In this document: positions 54,003-62,373 of the stretch, piece by piece | Position numbering within the stretch: position 1 is the first letter of the stretch | Layout: each line of letters starts with the position of its first letter | Origin: Pelatocladus maniniholoensis HA4357-MV3 | Lineage (GTDB): Bacteria > Cyanobacteriota > Cyanobacteriia > Cyanobacteriales > Nostocaceae | Length of the DNA: 64,000 bases | Assembly (NCBI GenBank): GCA_019359115.1 | Contig: JAHHHW010000070.1 | Span: forward strand, 1-64,000 | Direction: 5' to 3' | Notes under the pieces: generated by a model | What the model was told of the DNA's origin: nothing | Database searches by the model: none | Seen by the model: the letters and a program-made list of their open reading frames with translations, nothing else | Made by a program: the position numbers and the translations under genes

Positions 54003-54367
54003 CAATGCGTCCACCTTTATGAAAAGTGGCATTGTCAATGACAAGTTTCTGTCCTGGTTTCAAGGTGGGAATCAAGCAGGTTTCTAACCAAGTTTCAAAT
54101 ACCTGACGGTTGCAAGCTCCTTCAATTGTGAACGGTGCTAATATCTGTTGACCACAAAGTGCAGCAATCATGTTAACTCGACCTGTCCTGCGACCAGACT
54201 TCAGGTCATGAAAGCGTTCCCCTTGAGGACTATAGCCATAACCATAATCTTCTCGATGATCCATGCCTGACTCATCGGCATAAACAATCTCCTCATTCTT
54301 CAAGGGGGCTAGCTGTTCCACAAAGGCTTTGCGTTTGGCTTCATCTGTTTCACGGTAGCCGTAGGTC

Positions 54368-54375
54368 TTTTTTTT
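54368..54375 (-). other. Slippery A8 run, possible programmed -1 frameshift
   Basis: The minus-strand codons CGA AAA AAA AGA contain the heptamer A AAA AAA in the X XXY YYZ arrangement. A -1 shift there continues into TYGYRETDEAKRKAFVEQLA, joining the two transposase pieces exactly. This may be a natural programmed frameshift in the IS630 family or a simple homopolymer deletion. Confidence 0.6.
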
Positions 54376-54577
54376 CGCGTAAACCCAATCTTCTTCAAAG
54401 CACGTGATATTGTGCGATCGCTAATGTCACCTTCCCACAGTTGAGCCATCTCCACTTGAGTTTTGTCGCCATGAGTTTCCACAAAAGCTCGAAATTTCTC
54501 CCAGTCAGTGATTTTATGACCAATTAAGCGATTTTCTCTGACTTTGGCTTGAAAGTCACCCCCTTGGACAAATAAGA

Positions 54578-54713
54578 GCAAAACTGGGCAACCTTATATA
54601 TTTTGCCCACATTTAATATCTAGGAGTGGAGGTGGCAGCAAGGGGGTAAGTAGAGTGGAATACAATTCATTCTCTAATCAAACCCCCTTGCTGCAAAGGT
54701 TGCCCAGTTTTGC
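54578..54713. mobile_element. Nested foldback 2 inside the IS630 transposase
   Basis: The outer arms GCAAAACTGGGCAACCTT (54578-54595) and AAGGTTGCCCAGTTTTGC (54696-54713) enclose inner arms GCAGCAAGGGGGT (54635-54647) and ACCCCCTTGCTGC (54682-54694). It separates RRRET from GDFQAK in the transposase. It carries no frame. Confidence 0.8.
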
Positions 54714-55026
54714 ATACTCAAGAGTGAAACCGTTTCCCTACGACGTTGGAACCATGTATTGATTGTATTACGGCTGATATTGAAGAATTCACTCGCCTCC
54801 GAGCGCTTCATCCCATCAAGTTCAATCGCTTCAATCACTTTTCGCCGCAGATCATAACTGTAAGCCCTTGCCATTGGAATGTCCAAACTAATCACTTCTT
54901 TATCTATCTTAGATTATGTCCTAACTAGCCCGGCGGTTGCTATACTACCTGAAATATTAAACCTCCTTAATAGAGATTCTACTAAGGAGGTCAAAAGCGG
55001 CACAATAATATCACACCCTGGGGTTC

Positions 55027-55536
55027 CTAAAAATCATCCAAATACTGACTCAGACGGCTAATTACAGGATCAACATCTTGAGGAAGTGCAGCAGTATAAG
55101 AAGCAGCAACACTATGATTTACTACTTCTGGCACTGGTGTTGATGGCGACGGTGAGTGTATGGCTTGTGTTTGATTCACCATAATTGCCAGTTGTGCCAC
55201 TTGTTGGCTGAGTTGCGTCAGGTGGCGTTCTATCATCTCTAATCGATGAGATTCTTTGGCAAAAAAACGTTCCTCAAGGTCAGCCAATTGCCTTTGTATT
55301 TCAGCTATTTGTGGTTCTACTCCTTTTGTTAGTACTGATTGGGGAGTAGGCGGTGGGCTTGGTCTTACTGATTCTGGCACGCATAAAGCCTGCCACAGGG
55401 CCTCTTTACAGAGGTCGCTGAAAGTCTTGTTGGGATCTTTCTCCAATTGGCTTTCGATAAGCGCTAATAAGCTTTCGTCAGCCACCCCTGGGTTGAACGT
55501 AACCGATTTAACCACCTTTTTTGACCATTGGAACAT
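55027..55536 (-). CDS. ParR-like ribbon-helix-helix protein
   Basis: This 169-residue protein has an N-terminal ribbon-helix-helix (VVKSVTFNPG strand, ADESLLALIESQLEKD helix, KTFSDLCKEALWQA helix). A Pro-rich linker (SPPPTPQ), a coiled coil (about 75-115, AEIQRQLADLEERFF) and a variable tail follow. RHH plus coiled coil, 5 nt downstream of an actin-like gene, fits the ParR adaptor that couples DNA to ParM filaments. No centromere-like iterons were identified nearby. The start has only a weak AGGG ribosome binding site, but overlap context supports it. Confidence 0.7.
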   Translation of the reverse strand: MFQWSKKVVKSVTFNPGVADESLLALIESQLEKDPNKTFSDLCKEALWQALCVPESVRPSPPPTPQSVLTKGVEPQIAEIQRQLADLEERFFAKESHRLEMIERHLTQLSQQVAQLAIMVNQTQAIHSPSPSTPVPEVVNHSVAASYTAALPQDVDPVISRLSQYLDDF

Positions 55537-55541
55537 TATTT

Positions 55542-56690
55542 TTAAGCCCTAGAAGAGCGATTAGCGGATAGTTGTGCCTCTGAATAAATAAACTGACCTA
55601 GAGCATTAGCTTGTCGAGATGGTGATGCTAAGTGGGCATTAATTTTTGCTTCTTTCAATAGACGTTGAACGTCTTCCCAGAAAAACTCCCCACCGCCACC
55701 AGTGAGAATCACATCAGTGACGCGCTCTGGTAGCCATGCTAACACACGACTGCAAATTTCACGCGAAAACATTTCTATTAAATTGGGAAGAAAATCATCT
55801 AGATTGGCGGGTTTACCTGCACCTCTAGGACGATAGTAGCGATCGCCTTTGGGGCGGTTAACAGCAGCAATTAAAGCCAAAGATTGGCTATCGGCTCCAT
55901 CAATTTCGGCAGCTACGAGTTCATAAAACTTGCTCATACCGAAGTCTTCACTCTTAGAAGCACCTCTAGCAAAGCGGAAATTATCTACCATCAAGCAATC
56001 GATGGTTTGATGTCCAATGTCCACGATTGCTACTGACACCTTAGTGAAATCTGGCATTGCGGCGGTTTTTTTCGGTTGGGCTTCACACCATAGTAAACTA
56101 CCATAACCTTCTGGCATTACCCAAACTTTACTGATATTTAGCGACACATCCTCACCACGGAACTTCATCGTGTGAGGACCGCTTAATTGGCTAATCAACT
56201 GGGCTTTTTCCTTTTCAAACTGTTCTTGGGAAAGGTAAGGCAAACCCATGACAACAGAGATATCATCTTTCAACTTGAAATAACCAGCACAAGCTAAGGT
56301 TTTGACAAGCGCATCTTCTACTTTGGATTGACCTACACCTAAATTAGCACCGAAGTCGGCAGCTAGTTGACCTACAGCATATCCACTACCTTGATACTCC
56401 AACCACAAATCCATCAAAGGATCTGTTGCACGGGCTTCAAAGACACCTCCGCGCACTTGTTCCATTGACATTTCTTTCACATTGGCGGAGACAAATATTA
56501 CATTTCCTGGTTCGCGGCTGACACAAGCTTTTGTGGAAGTTCTACCTAAGTCAACACTGAGAATCTTTTTACTTGTGGCACCACCCACATTTGGGGTAGG
56601 AGTAGCATTGATCGGAGTAGAGGCCGATACTCTATTCATGGGTATGGCAGCAGCATTCATCGGGGTGGCTGCGGAAGGTTGGTCTGTCAT
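55542..56690 (-). CDS. ParM/StbA-like actin ATPase
   Basis: This 382-residue actin-fold ATPase carries phosphate-1 ILSVDLGRTSTKACV, phosphate-2 VAIVDIGHQTIDCLMV and adenosine motif ILTGGGGEFFW. An N-terminal extension of about 40 residues rich in Ala/Thr/Asn/Pro precedes the fold. AGGAG is 6 nt before the ATG. With the ParR-like gene 5 nt downstream, it forms a possible ParMR-type segregation pair, usually plasmid-borne. Alternatives are a bacterial actin with another cargo (for example AlfA-like). No hallmark plasmid replication gene lies in the window. Confidence 0.8.
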   Translation of the reverse strand: MTDQPSAATPMNAAAIPMNRVSASTPINATPTPNVGGATSKKILSVDLGRTSTKACVSREPGNVIFVSANVKEMSMEQVRGGVFEARATDPLMDLWLEYQGSGYAVGQLAADFGANLGVGQSKVEDALVKTLACAGYFKLKDDISVVMGLPYLSQEQFEKEKAQLISQLSGPHTMKFRGEDVSLNISKVWVMPEGYGSLLWCEAQPKKTAAMPDFTKVSVAIVDIGHQTIDCLMVDNFRFARGASKSEDFGMSKFYELVAAEIDGADSQSLALIAAVNRPKGDRYYRPRGAGKPANLDDFLPNLIEMFSREICSRVLAWLPERVTDVILTGGGGEFFWEDVQRLLKEAKINAHLASPSRQANALGQFIYSEAQLSANRSSRA

Positions 56691-56951
56691 GAAAGCTCCT
56701 AGTACTTACTTATGCTTAAAAAAGTTACCATGCTCATCTTACAAAAATGCGTGTATCAGAAATTTTTGGTTACGTTAACATTTAGCTGAAAACTTGCCAA
56801 AAATTACTGAATTAGTGAATGTGAGTTAGTTTACTAAGGCTATGCTGAAGCAAAGTTCAATAGCAACTCACAAGTAGCTTGTTCTCATTCATAGGGCTAC
56901 TTTTTACACCAAAACAGTTGTTTTTGTAGATTCTAATCCGGGGCAAGGTTT
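56691..56951. other. Intergenic spacer
   Basis: No gene is seen. It is AT-rich and probably contains the promoter of the ParM-like gene and the 3' end of the DedA gene transcript. Confidence 0.35.
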
Positions 56952-57566
56952 TTATCTTCTCCTATGTTTGTGCTTCCGCTTTAATACCAAAACAAGAAAT
57001 GCTAAAAGTATAACCGCAAGCACAATTTTTGATACAGGAGCAAGGTACTTGTCCACAAGTTCATATTGACTACCCAATATGTATCCTGAGTATGTTAGCA
57101 AACCTACCCAAGCAGCGCTACCCACAGTTGTATAAAATATAAAAGATGGTAAAGGCATATTGCTGAGTCCTGCGGGTACAGAAATCAAGGTACGAATTCC
57201 TGGTACTAGGCGACCCATCAGAACAGCTTTGTTACCCTGCCTATCAAACCAATGCTTAGACTTAATGATGTCTTTACTACTTATGGTTAGCCACTTACCA
57301 TATTTGTCAGCCCAAACTTTTAAGCGGTCTTCACCAAGAAACTTACCAGGATAGTACCAGATGAGTGCGCCGAACACAGAACCTACTAGTCCTGCAAAAA
57401 ACACACCAATAATATTGAGCTTTGCATCTGGTAGGTTTGCTGTATATCCTGCTAGAGGCATAATCAATTCTGAAGGAATGGGAGGAAAAAGATTTTCAAG
57501 GAACATTAATAAGGCAATTCCCACATAGCCCATAGATTCGATAGTAGTTTTGATCCAATCAGTCAT
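56952..57566 (-). CDS. DedA-family membrane protein
   Basis: This 204-residue integral membrane protein has NLFPPIPSELIMPLAGY near the N-terminus, the DedA hallmark, then GLVGSVFGALIWYYPGKFLG and RLVPGIRTLISVPAGLS, the conserved Arg-rich motif. About 5-6 hydrophobic segments are seen. DedA proteins act as lipid scramblases or transporters for membrane homeostasis. The ATG at 57566 has TTAGGA upstream; the TTG at 57602 is less likely. Confidence 0.92.
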   Translation of the reverse strand: MTDWIKTTIESMGYVGIALLMFLENLFPPIPSELIMPLAGYTANLPDAKLNIIGVFFAGLVGSVFGALIWYYPGKFLGEDRLKVWADKYGKWLTISSKDIIKSKHWFDRQGNKAVLMGRLVPGIRTLISVPAGLSNMPLPSFIFYTTVGSAAWVGLLTYSGYILGSQYELVDKYLAPVSKIVLAVILLAFLVLVLKRKHKHRRR

Positions 57567-57818
57567 TGAGTTAATTCCTAAAATTGCTAAGTAGTTGGAC
57601 AAAATTAAATTGATTTGATTTGTGGAGATCAGGAACTCTTAACTGGAAAAAATCTGTGTAATTAGTTGTGTCTGAGTACTTATTGAGTTCTGTTTGGTAA
57701 ATTTTGTGTGTTGTTTGTTGTTTGGAGAAAGCAACTATCAACAACTCACATTAAAAGAGAGGGAAAGAGTAATTTCTTACTTTTCCCCCTCTGTTGCTGT
57801 TTTACTCTCCTACTCTTG
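57567..57818. other. Intergenic spacer with tandem short repeats
   Basis: This contains GTTGTTTGTTGTTTGGAG-like repeats and a GAGAGGGAAAGAG...TTTCCCCCTC inverted stretch (about 57760-57792). No gene is seen. Confidence 0.4.
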
Positions 57819-58910
57819 TTAAACGGTGGGTGTTAAAGATTGCACTCTCGATTCAGATTCCCAATCTAATGGGTTCCAAACTCTTTCTTCCATAGCCATC
57901 TGTTCAATTAGACTTGCTAGTCTTAAGGCTTTAAGTGCTTGTTCACCACCAACTGAAGGTTGGTTTCCACCACGCACACAGTTGACAAAATGTTCCAATT
58001 CTGCACCCAATTTATCAGTGTTGCTAGTATAAACTTTTTCAATCACACCATCTTGCTTGTAAAGGACTTTCCGATAGTCTGTCACAGAGTTAGGTGTAGT
58101 GTGACGATGAATCAAAATTTCATTTTTGAGAAAATCTGCCTCTGTATATGAACTTTTACAATGAGCGACTATACTGCGGATTTTGCGGTGAGTGACTTTG
58201 CTAGCAGTCAGGGTGGCAACAATGCCATTAGCAAATCCCAAGGTCGCACTCACATAGTCCAAATAACCAGAGTCTAAGGTATGATTGCCACTAGCCGTTA
58301 ACTTCACCACTGGTGAGGCGGCTAATTCTAATAGTAAGTCAATATCATGGATCATTAAATCCAAAACAACTGAGACATCGTTGGCACGGTTTGAGTAGGG
58401 ACTCATGCGATGGGCTTCTAAGGCCAGCACTTCTTCAGTTTTTAATACTTTACTTAATTCTTGAAAAGCTGGACTGAAGCGCTCAATGTGACCTACTTGG
58501 AGAATACAACCAGATTCAGCTGCGGCATTAACTAGCGATTCTGCTTCGGAAATACTGGCTGCGATCGGTTTTTCTACCAAGACGTGGATTCCTGCCAAAA
58601 GACAAGAAATTCCCACGGCGTAATGTAAACGCGTGGGGACAGCAATGCAAACCGCTTCCACATGTGGCAGCAGATCGCAGTAATCCTCAAAAAAACGCAC
58701 CTTGTATCTACTGGCGGTTTCTAATCCTCGTTCAACATTTATATCTGCAACCCCAACCAGTTCAACATCTTTCATGGAACTTAGGATACGGGCATGATGT
58801 TGCCCCATATTACCCACCCCGATCACGCCTATGCGGATCGGGTGGGGCTGGGTGCGGTGTCCGTGTCCGTTTTGTTCTCCTGCTGACATACTGCTATCTT
58901 GCACTCTCAT
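57819..58910 (-). CDS. Gfo/Idh/MocA-family oxidoreductase
   Basis: This NAD(P)-dependent dehydrogenase of about 363 residues has the Rossmann motif IGVIGVGNMGQHHARILSS at about residues 27-45, the EKP motif VLVEKPIAASI, and a C-terminal domain with SVVLDLMIHDIDLLLELAAS. ATG 58910 has GAGGAG directly upstream; the frame extends to 58928. The family oxidises or reduces sugars and inositols, so substrate is unspecified. It is not linked to an obvious sugar cluster here. Confidence 0.9.
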   Translation of the reverse strand: MRVQDSSMSAGEQNGHGHRTQPHPIRIGVIGVGNMGQHHARILSSMKDVELVGVADINVERGLETASRYKVRFFEDYCDLLPHVEAVCIAVPTRLHYAVGISCLLAGIHVLVEKPIAASISEAESLVNAAAESGCILQVGHIERFSPAFQELSKVLKTEEVLALEAHRMSPYSNRANDVSVVLDLMIHDIDLLLELAASPVVKLTASGNHTLDSGYLDYVSATLGFANGIVATLTASKVTHRKIRSIVAHCKSSYTEADFLKNEILIHRHTTPNSVTDYRKVLYKQDGVIEKVYTSNTDKLGAELEHFVNCVRGGNQPSVGGEQALKALRLASLIEQMAMEERVWNPLDWESESRVQSLTPTV

Positions 58911-58997
58911 TCTCTCCTCAACCACCAATTTAGAGACGCTACAATAATCGTCGGCTTTGATACTTAAACTGCCACTGATTTAGTCGTCTAAAACCAT

Positions 58998-59076
58998 CCA
59001 GATGGTAACATAGAGGTTCTATTTATGAAGAATTTCAAAGTTTGTTATGAGTTCCCACCATCTGGGTCTGTTTTTT
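58998..59076 (+). ncRNA. Candidate hairpin RNA / terminator upstream of queC
   Basis: CCAGATGGT (58998-59006) pairs with ACCATCTGG (59057-59065) about 50 nt later, followed by GTCTGTTTTTT. This could be a small structured transcript ended by its own hairpin. No known RNA family was recognised, and it may be a chance inverted repeat. From 59080 to 59514 only AT-rich and short repeats (GGGTGTAAG) are seen. Confidence 0.35.
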
Positions 59077-59514
59077 ATACTCAGTAGAGTTTGATGTTTA
59101 TTTCTAAACTTTACAAATAAATAAACTAGTACTATTTTTGGCCTTAAAAAACAAGTATGGTAACAGCATATGTTTATTAGTGAGACTCAAAAATCAATTT
59201 GCGGTATAATTATCTAATTATTCCCACTAAAAATAAATAATTTTTTGCCAGTTAAGTTACTAACTATAGAGAGATTTTGATTTAGAAAGGCTTTATTGGA
59301 ATAGCATTTATCTGCATTAAAATCAGCAAGAAAGTCAGCAATTATTCTTATCTGTCAACCAGAGATGGGTTTAAGGGGAAGTATTAGGTATCTCATCGAT
59401 GTAGATTTTTCACCCTTTGCCCAAAAAATATTGCTTTTAGGGTGTAAGGGTGTAATATAAACCAATTTATCTATATCTCTATACCCTTATATCCCCATAC
59501 ACCCAAACGTAAAT

Positions 59515-60198
59515 ATGAAAGCTGTAATTTTATTGTCTGGTGGATTAGACTCTTCGACTGTTCTCTATCAAGCACTGGTGGATGGTTGTGAGTGTTATGC
59601 TATTTCCTTTGATTACCAACAACGGCATCGAAGAGAATTGCACTCAGCATTAGCGATCGCCCAAAAAGCAGGTATCGTCCAAAATCAAATAGTAACCTTT
59701 GATTTACGGCAGTGGGGTGGTTCGGCACTTACAGATGACACGATTGATTTACCCCAAAAGCGTTCTTTAGAGGAAATGTCACAAAATATTCCTGTTACCT
59801 ACGTACCTGCACGGAATACAATTTTTTTGAGTTTTGCTCTTGCTTACGCTGAAACTATCGCCGCAGAACGTGTCTACATTGGCGTCAATGCTTTAGATTA
59901 CTCTGGATATCCTGATTGTCGTCTTGATTATATCCAAGCAATGCAGGAAGTCTTTCGTTTAGGAACAAAACAAGGACGCGAAGGCAAGCCGATCACCATT
60001 GTTGCACCTCTACTTGAGCTAAAAAAAACTGATATTATCCAATTAGGTAATAAATTGGGAGTTCCTTGGGAACTTACTTGGTCTTGCTACGCTGGTGATG
60101 AAATGGCATGTGGTGTCTGCGATTCTTGCCGTTTACGTCTTGCTGCTTTTGCTGAATTAGGACTTAAAGATCCGTTGAATTATGCTTCGCCTTGTTGA
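59515..60198 (+). CDS. queC: 7-cyano-7-deazaguanine synthase
   Basis: This ATP-dependent enzyme makes preQ0 in queuosine or 7-deazaguanine biosynthesis. The PP-loop LSGGLDSST is at residues 7-15. The zinc ligands are C191, C199, C202 and C205 in CYAGDEMACGVCDSC. The ligand spacing and 227-residue length are normal. No other queuosine gene is adjacent. A preQ1 riboswitch was looked for upstream and not found. The product could also feed DNA modification (Dpd-type), but no such gene is here. Confidence 0.97.
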   Translation: MKAVILLSGGLDSSTVLYQALVDGCECYAISFDYQQRHRRELHSALAIAQKAGIVQNQIVTFDLRQWGGSALTDDTIDLPQKRSLEEMSQNIPVTYVPARNTIFLSFALAYAETIAAERVYIGVNALDYSGYPDCRLDYIQAMQEVFRLGTKQGREGKPITIVAPLLELKKTDIIQLGNKLGVPWELTWSCYAGDEMACGVCDSCRLRLAAFAELGLKDPLNYASPC

Positions 60199-60550
60199 CC
60201 AAACAAGGCAAAAGTCACTCATTCAAAAGGCACTTCCTAAGAAAAAGTGCTGGTACTAAGCCCCTAAATTTATTTATGGAACGATCAGGAAAACATTTAT
60301 TACTCTCCGAGAAGCCGCTACGCGTCTATGAGATGCTCCCGCACCGAAGTTGCTATGTCCGTGGTTATTTCCCCTCAATTTATTTATGGGGATTATCTTT
60401 TTACTTTTTACTTTTTAAGAGGTTTTGGAAGATACACAGAGTAAAAGACATAGCGACAGGGAGAATCTATCAAGAATGTCCCCCCCCGTGTCTCCCGTGT
60501 CCCCCTTATTCCCCTTGTCCTCCGTGTCTCCTTCCCCTTGTTCTTAAATT
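60199..60550. other. Repeat-rich intergenic region
   Basis: This is a mix of dispersed repeats (GCCGCTACGCGTCTATGAG, and TGTCCCCC/GTGTCTCC runs) between queC and the convergent CBS gene. A 120-codon frame through it is composed of repeats and was rejected. Confidence 0.5.
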
Positions 60551-61930
60551 TTAAATTTTAATTGTTTTGTCCCCGCGTCCCCCGTCCTCCTCAAAGCGCC
60601 GTACTTGAATTTGATGCAAGCGAGGCCCATCAACTGATGTGACAGTTAATTCCAAATTTTGGTAACGGAGAGTTTCACCCAAGGCAGGAATTTTTTGCAA
60701 TTGATATAGCATAAAACCTGCAAGTGTTTGATATTCTCTTCCCAAAGGCAAATTAAGATGTAATACATCGTTCAACTCTTCTAAATTAATTTGCGCTTGC
60801 ACTAAGAATGTCTGGTTATCTATAAACTCAATTAGCAATTCATCGTGATTTTCTACAATACCAATATCACCAATAATTTGGGCAATTACATCTTCAATGG
60901 TGACTAGTCCAACCGTTCCACCAAATTCATCCACTACTATTACCATTCCCAGCTTTTCTTGCTGCATCATTGGTAATAATTCACCTAATGGTGTGTGTTC
61001 TGGAACAAATCTTACCGGACGTATCAAATATTGAATTTGTGTTTCTAAAACTAATTTGCTTACAACTAAAGGTTTTGCTAAATCTTGAAAGTAAACGACA
61101 CCAATAATATCTTCTAGAGATTCTCCAATAATTGGGAAACAATAGTAACTCGTAGCTGCCATTTGTTCAAGAAAAATCTGTAAAGTCGCATCTTGAGGTA
61201 AAGCTACTATATTATTACGAGGAACCATAACTGCTTGTGCTGTTACTTCTCCGAACTCAAAAACATTTTTGAGTAGTTCTCGTTCTCCCGCTTCTAATCC
61301 AGTAGATTCACGTTCTGTAGAAATAATTAACTGTAATTCTTCAGGTGTAACAGGTGGTCTCCAACTTTGACCAGTATATTGAATGCCAAATAATCGCAAC
61401 AAACAGCGAGTTGATTGGTTGAGAATCCAAATAAAGGGATTAAAAAACCTAACGATCGCTTTCACAGAAGGGCCTAAAAATCGTGCTAGCTGTTCTGAGT
61501 ACAGCATCGCTACTGATTTAGGACACAGTTCCCCTAAAACTATTTGCAAATAGGCAATGAAAAAAAAGGCGATCGGGATTGATAATGAATGAGCGATCGC
61601 AATATTCATTCCTCCGGGAAGAGGCAAGGATTGTAGCCATGATTTGACTATAACAACAATCGTGCTTTCTCCAATCCACCCCAGCGCCAAACTTGAGAGA
61701 GTAATCCCTAGCTGAGTTGTAGACAGCAATAGGTCTATACTACGCTGTAGAACTTCAACGGATAATGCTTGTATATCACCAGCTTGTACTAACTGATGAA
61801 TACGCGATCGCCGTACTGTTACCATCGAGAATTCTGCTGTTACAAAAAAAGCGTTGATGGCAATCAGCAGCAGCACTGACAACACTCGCAGCCATACATC
61901 AGTCCAATTCAAGCTAGGAAAACCTATCAC
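60551..61930 (-). CDS. CNNM/CorC-type CBS membrane protein
   Basis: This 459-residue protein has a DUF21 transmembrane domain (about 10-200, with FVTAEFSMVTVRRSRI and WIGESTIVVIV). A pair of CBS domains follows (about 215-340, AQAVMVPRNNIVALPQD and QIQYLIRPVRFVPEHTP), then a C-terminal CorC_HlyC domain (VQAQINLEELNDVLHL). Families of this type are linked to Mg2+/Co2+ handling; older annotation calls them hemolysins. The exact substrate is unknown. The very end (EDGGRGDKTIKI) may be repeat-derived. Confidence 0.9.
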   Translation of the reverse strand: MIGFPSLNWTDVWLRVLSVLLLIAINAFFVTAEFSMVTVRRSRIHQLVQAGDIQALSVEVLQRSIDLLLSTTQLGITLSSLALGWIGESTIVVIVKSWLQSLPLPGGMNIAIAHSLSIPIAFFFIAYLQIVLGELCPKSVAMLYSEQLARFLGPSVKAIVRFFNPFIWILNQSTRCLLRLFGIQYTGQSWRPPVTPEELQLIISTERESTGLEAGERELLKNVFEFGEVTAQAVMVPRNNIVALPQDATLQIFLEQMAATSYYCFPIIGESLEDIIGVVYFQDLAKPLVVSKLVLETQIQYLIRPVRFVPEHTPLGELLPMMQQEKLGMVIVVDEFGGTVGLVTIEDVIAQIIGDIGIVENHDELLIEFIDNQTFLVQAQINLEELNDVLHLNLPLGREYQTLAGFMLYQLQKIPALGETLRYQNLELTVTSVDGPRLHQIQVRRFEEDGGRGDKTIKI

Positions 61931-61949
61931 TGCAAAGCCCGTGTAAAAT

Positions 61950-62373
61950 GCACACCAAGTTGGGAATTGGGGATTAGGGATCGGGGATCGAGGATCGGGG
62001 AACTGGGGGCCCTCTTTGGGGATTAGGGGCGAAGGGAGAAGGGGGATTCTCCAGAGGAGACGCTACGCGTAGACGCGCAAGCGGTGAGACAGCGCGGTCT
62101 ACCCTACGGGTAGACACGGAGTGGCTTCCAAAGGTAGCCGAAGAAGGCGCGTCTATGGGGGTTTCCCTCATGTAGACGCGCTCATAGACTTCTCGTAGAG
62201 TGCGACTACGTTCGTGTAGACACTGAGCGGCGCAGGTAGCGTTCCGGAGGGAACTACCCAAAGGGCTTCTCACAGAGTATGAGGATTAGTGATTCTCCGC
62301 GTGTCCTCACGTCTCCCTGCTCCCTGCTCCCTTCTCCGTGATCCCCAATTCCCAATCCTCAATTCCCGATCCC
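61950..62373. repeat. Cluster of GC-rich dispersed repeats
   Basis: Several different palindromic repeats are packed together (GAGACGCTACGCGTAGACGCG, TACCCTACGGGTAGAC, GTAGACGCGCTCATAGAC, CGTTCCGGAGGGAACTACC, GGGGATCGAGGATCGGG). GC content is far above the surroundings, and any frames across it are artefacts. It appears to be a landing zone for small repeats. Confidence 0.85.

Larger units (their letters stand above)
53703..54895 (-). pseudogene. IS630-type transposase, disrupted
   Basis: On the minus strand the pieces read, in order: HTH with ARAYSYDLRRKVIEAIELDG and ARGFD (54895-54674), then GDFQAKVRENRLIG and DRTISRALKKIGFTRKK (54581-54309), then the first catalytic Asp in VYADESGMD and the second in LVIDNATFHKGG (54321-53875), then YLPPYSPDLNRIEKSWSWLK with the catalytic Glu (53888-53703). 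The first and last breaks are insertions; the middle break is a -1 frameshift at an A8 run (54368-54375). The D-D-E triad is intact in pieces. The protein is not functional as it stands. Confidence 0.88.
53683..54944 (-). mobile_element. IS630-family insertion sequence with two nested insertions
   Basis: The left end starting TATAGCAAGCGCCATG (53683-53709) and the right end finishing CGGCGGTTGCTATA (54918-54944) are 27-bp imperfect inverted repeats sharing GGCGCTTGC-like and GTTAGGAC blocks, flanked by TA. Its minus-strand transposase gene is broken into four open pieces. Two foldback elements (53877-54002 and 54578-54713) interrupt it. Removing them leaves about 1 kb, the normal size of an IS630-type element. 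Confidence 0.85.

Noticed and set aside
59000-59514. preQ1 riboswitch upstream of queC
   Set aside because: AGAGGTTCT at about 59012 resembles the start of preQ1-I but the required A-rich tail and pairing (CCC-type) are absent.
60192-60554. 120-codon frame after queC
   Set aside because: Composed of dispersed repeats (CCCCCCCGTGTCTCC-like) without a family or ribosome binding site.
61974-62273. 99-codon minus-strand frame
   Set aside because: Lies fully within the GC-rich repeat cluster; translation gives repeat-derived Arg/Pro-rich sequence.
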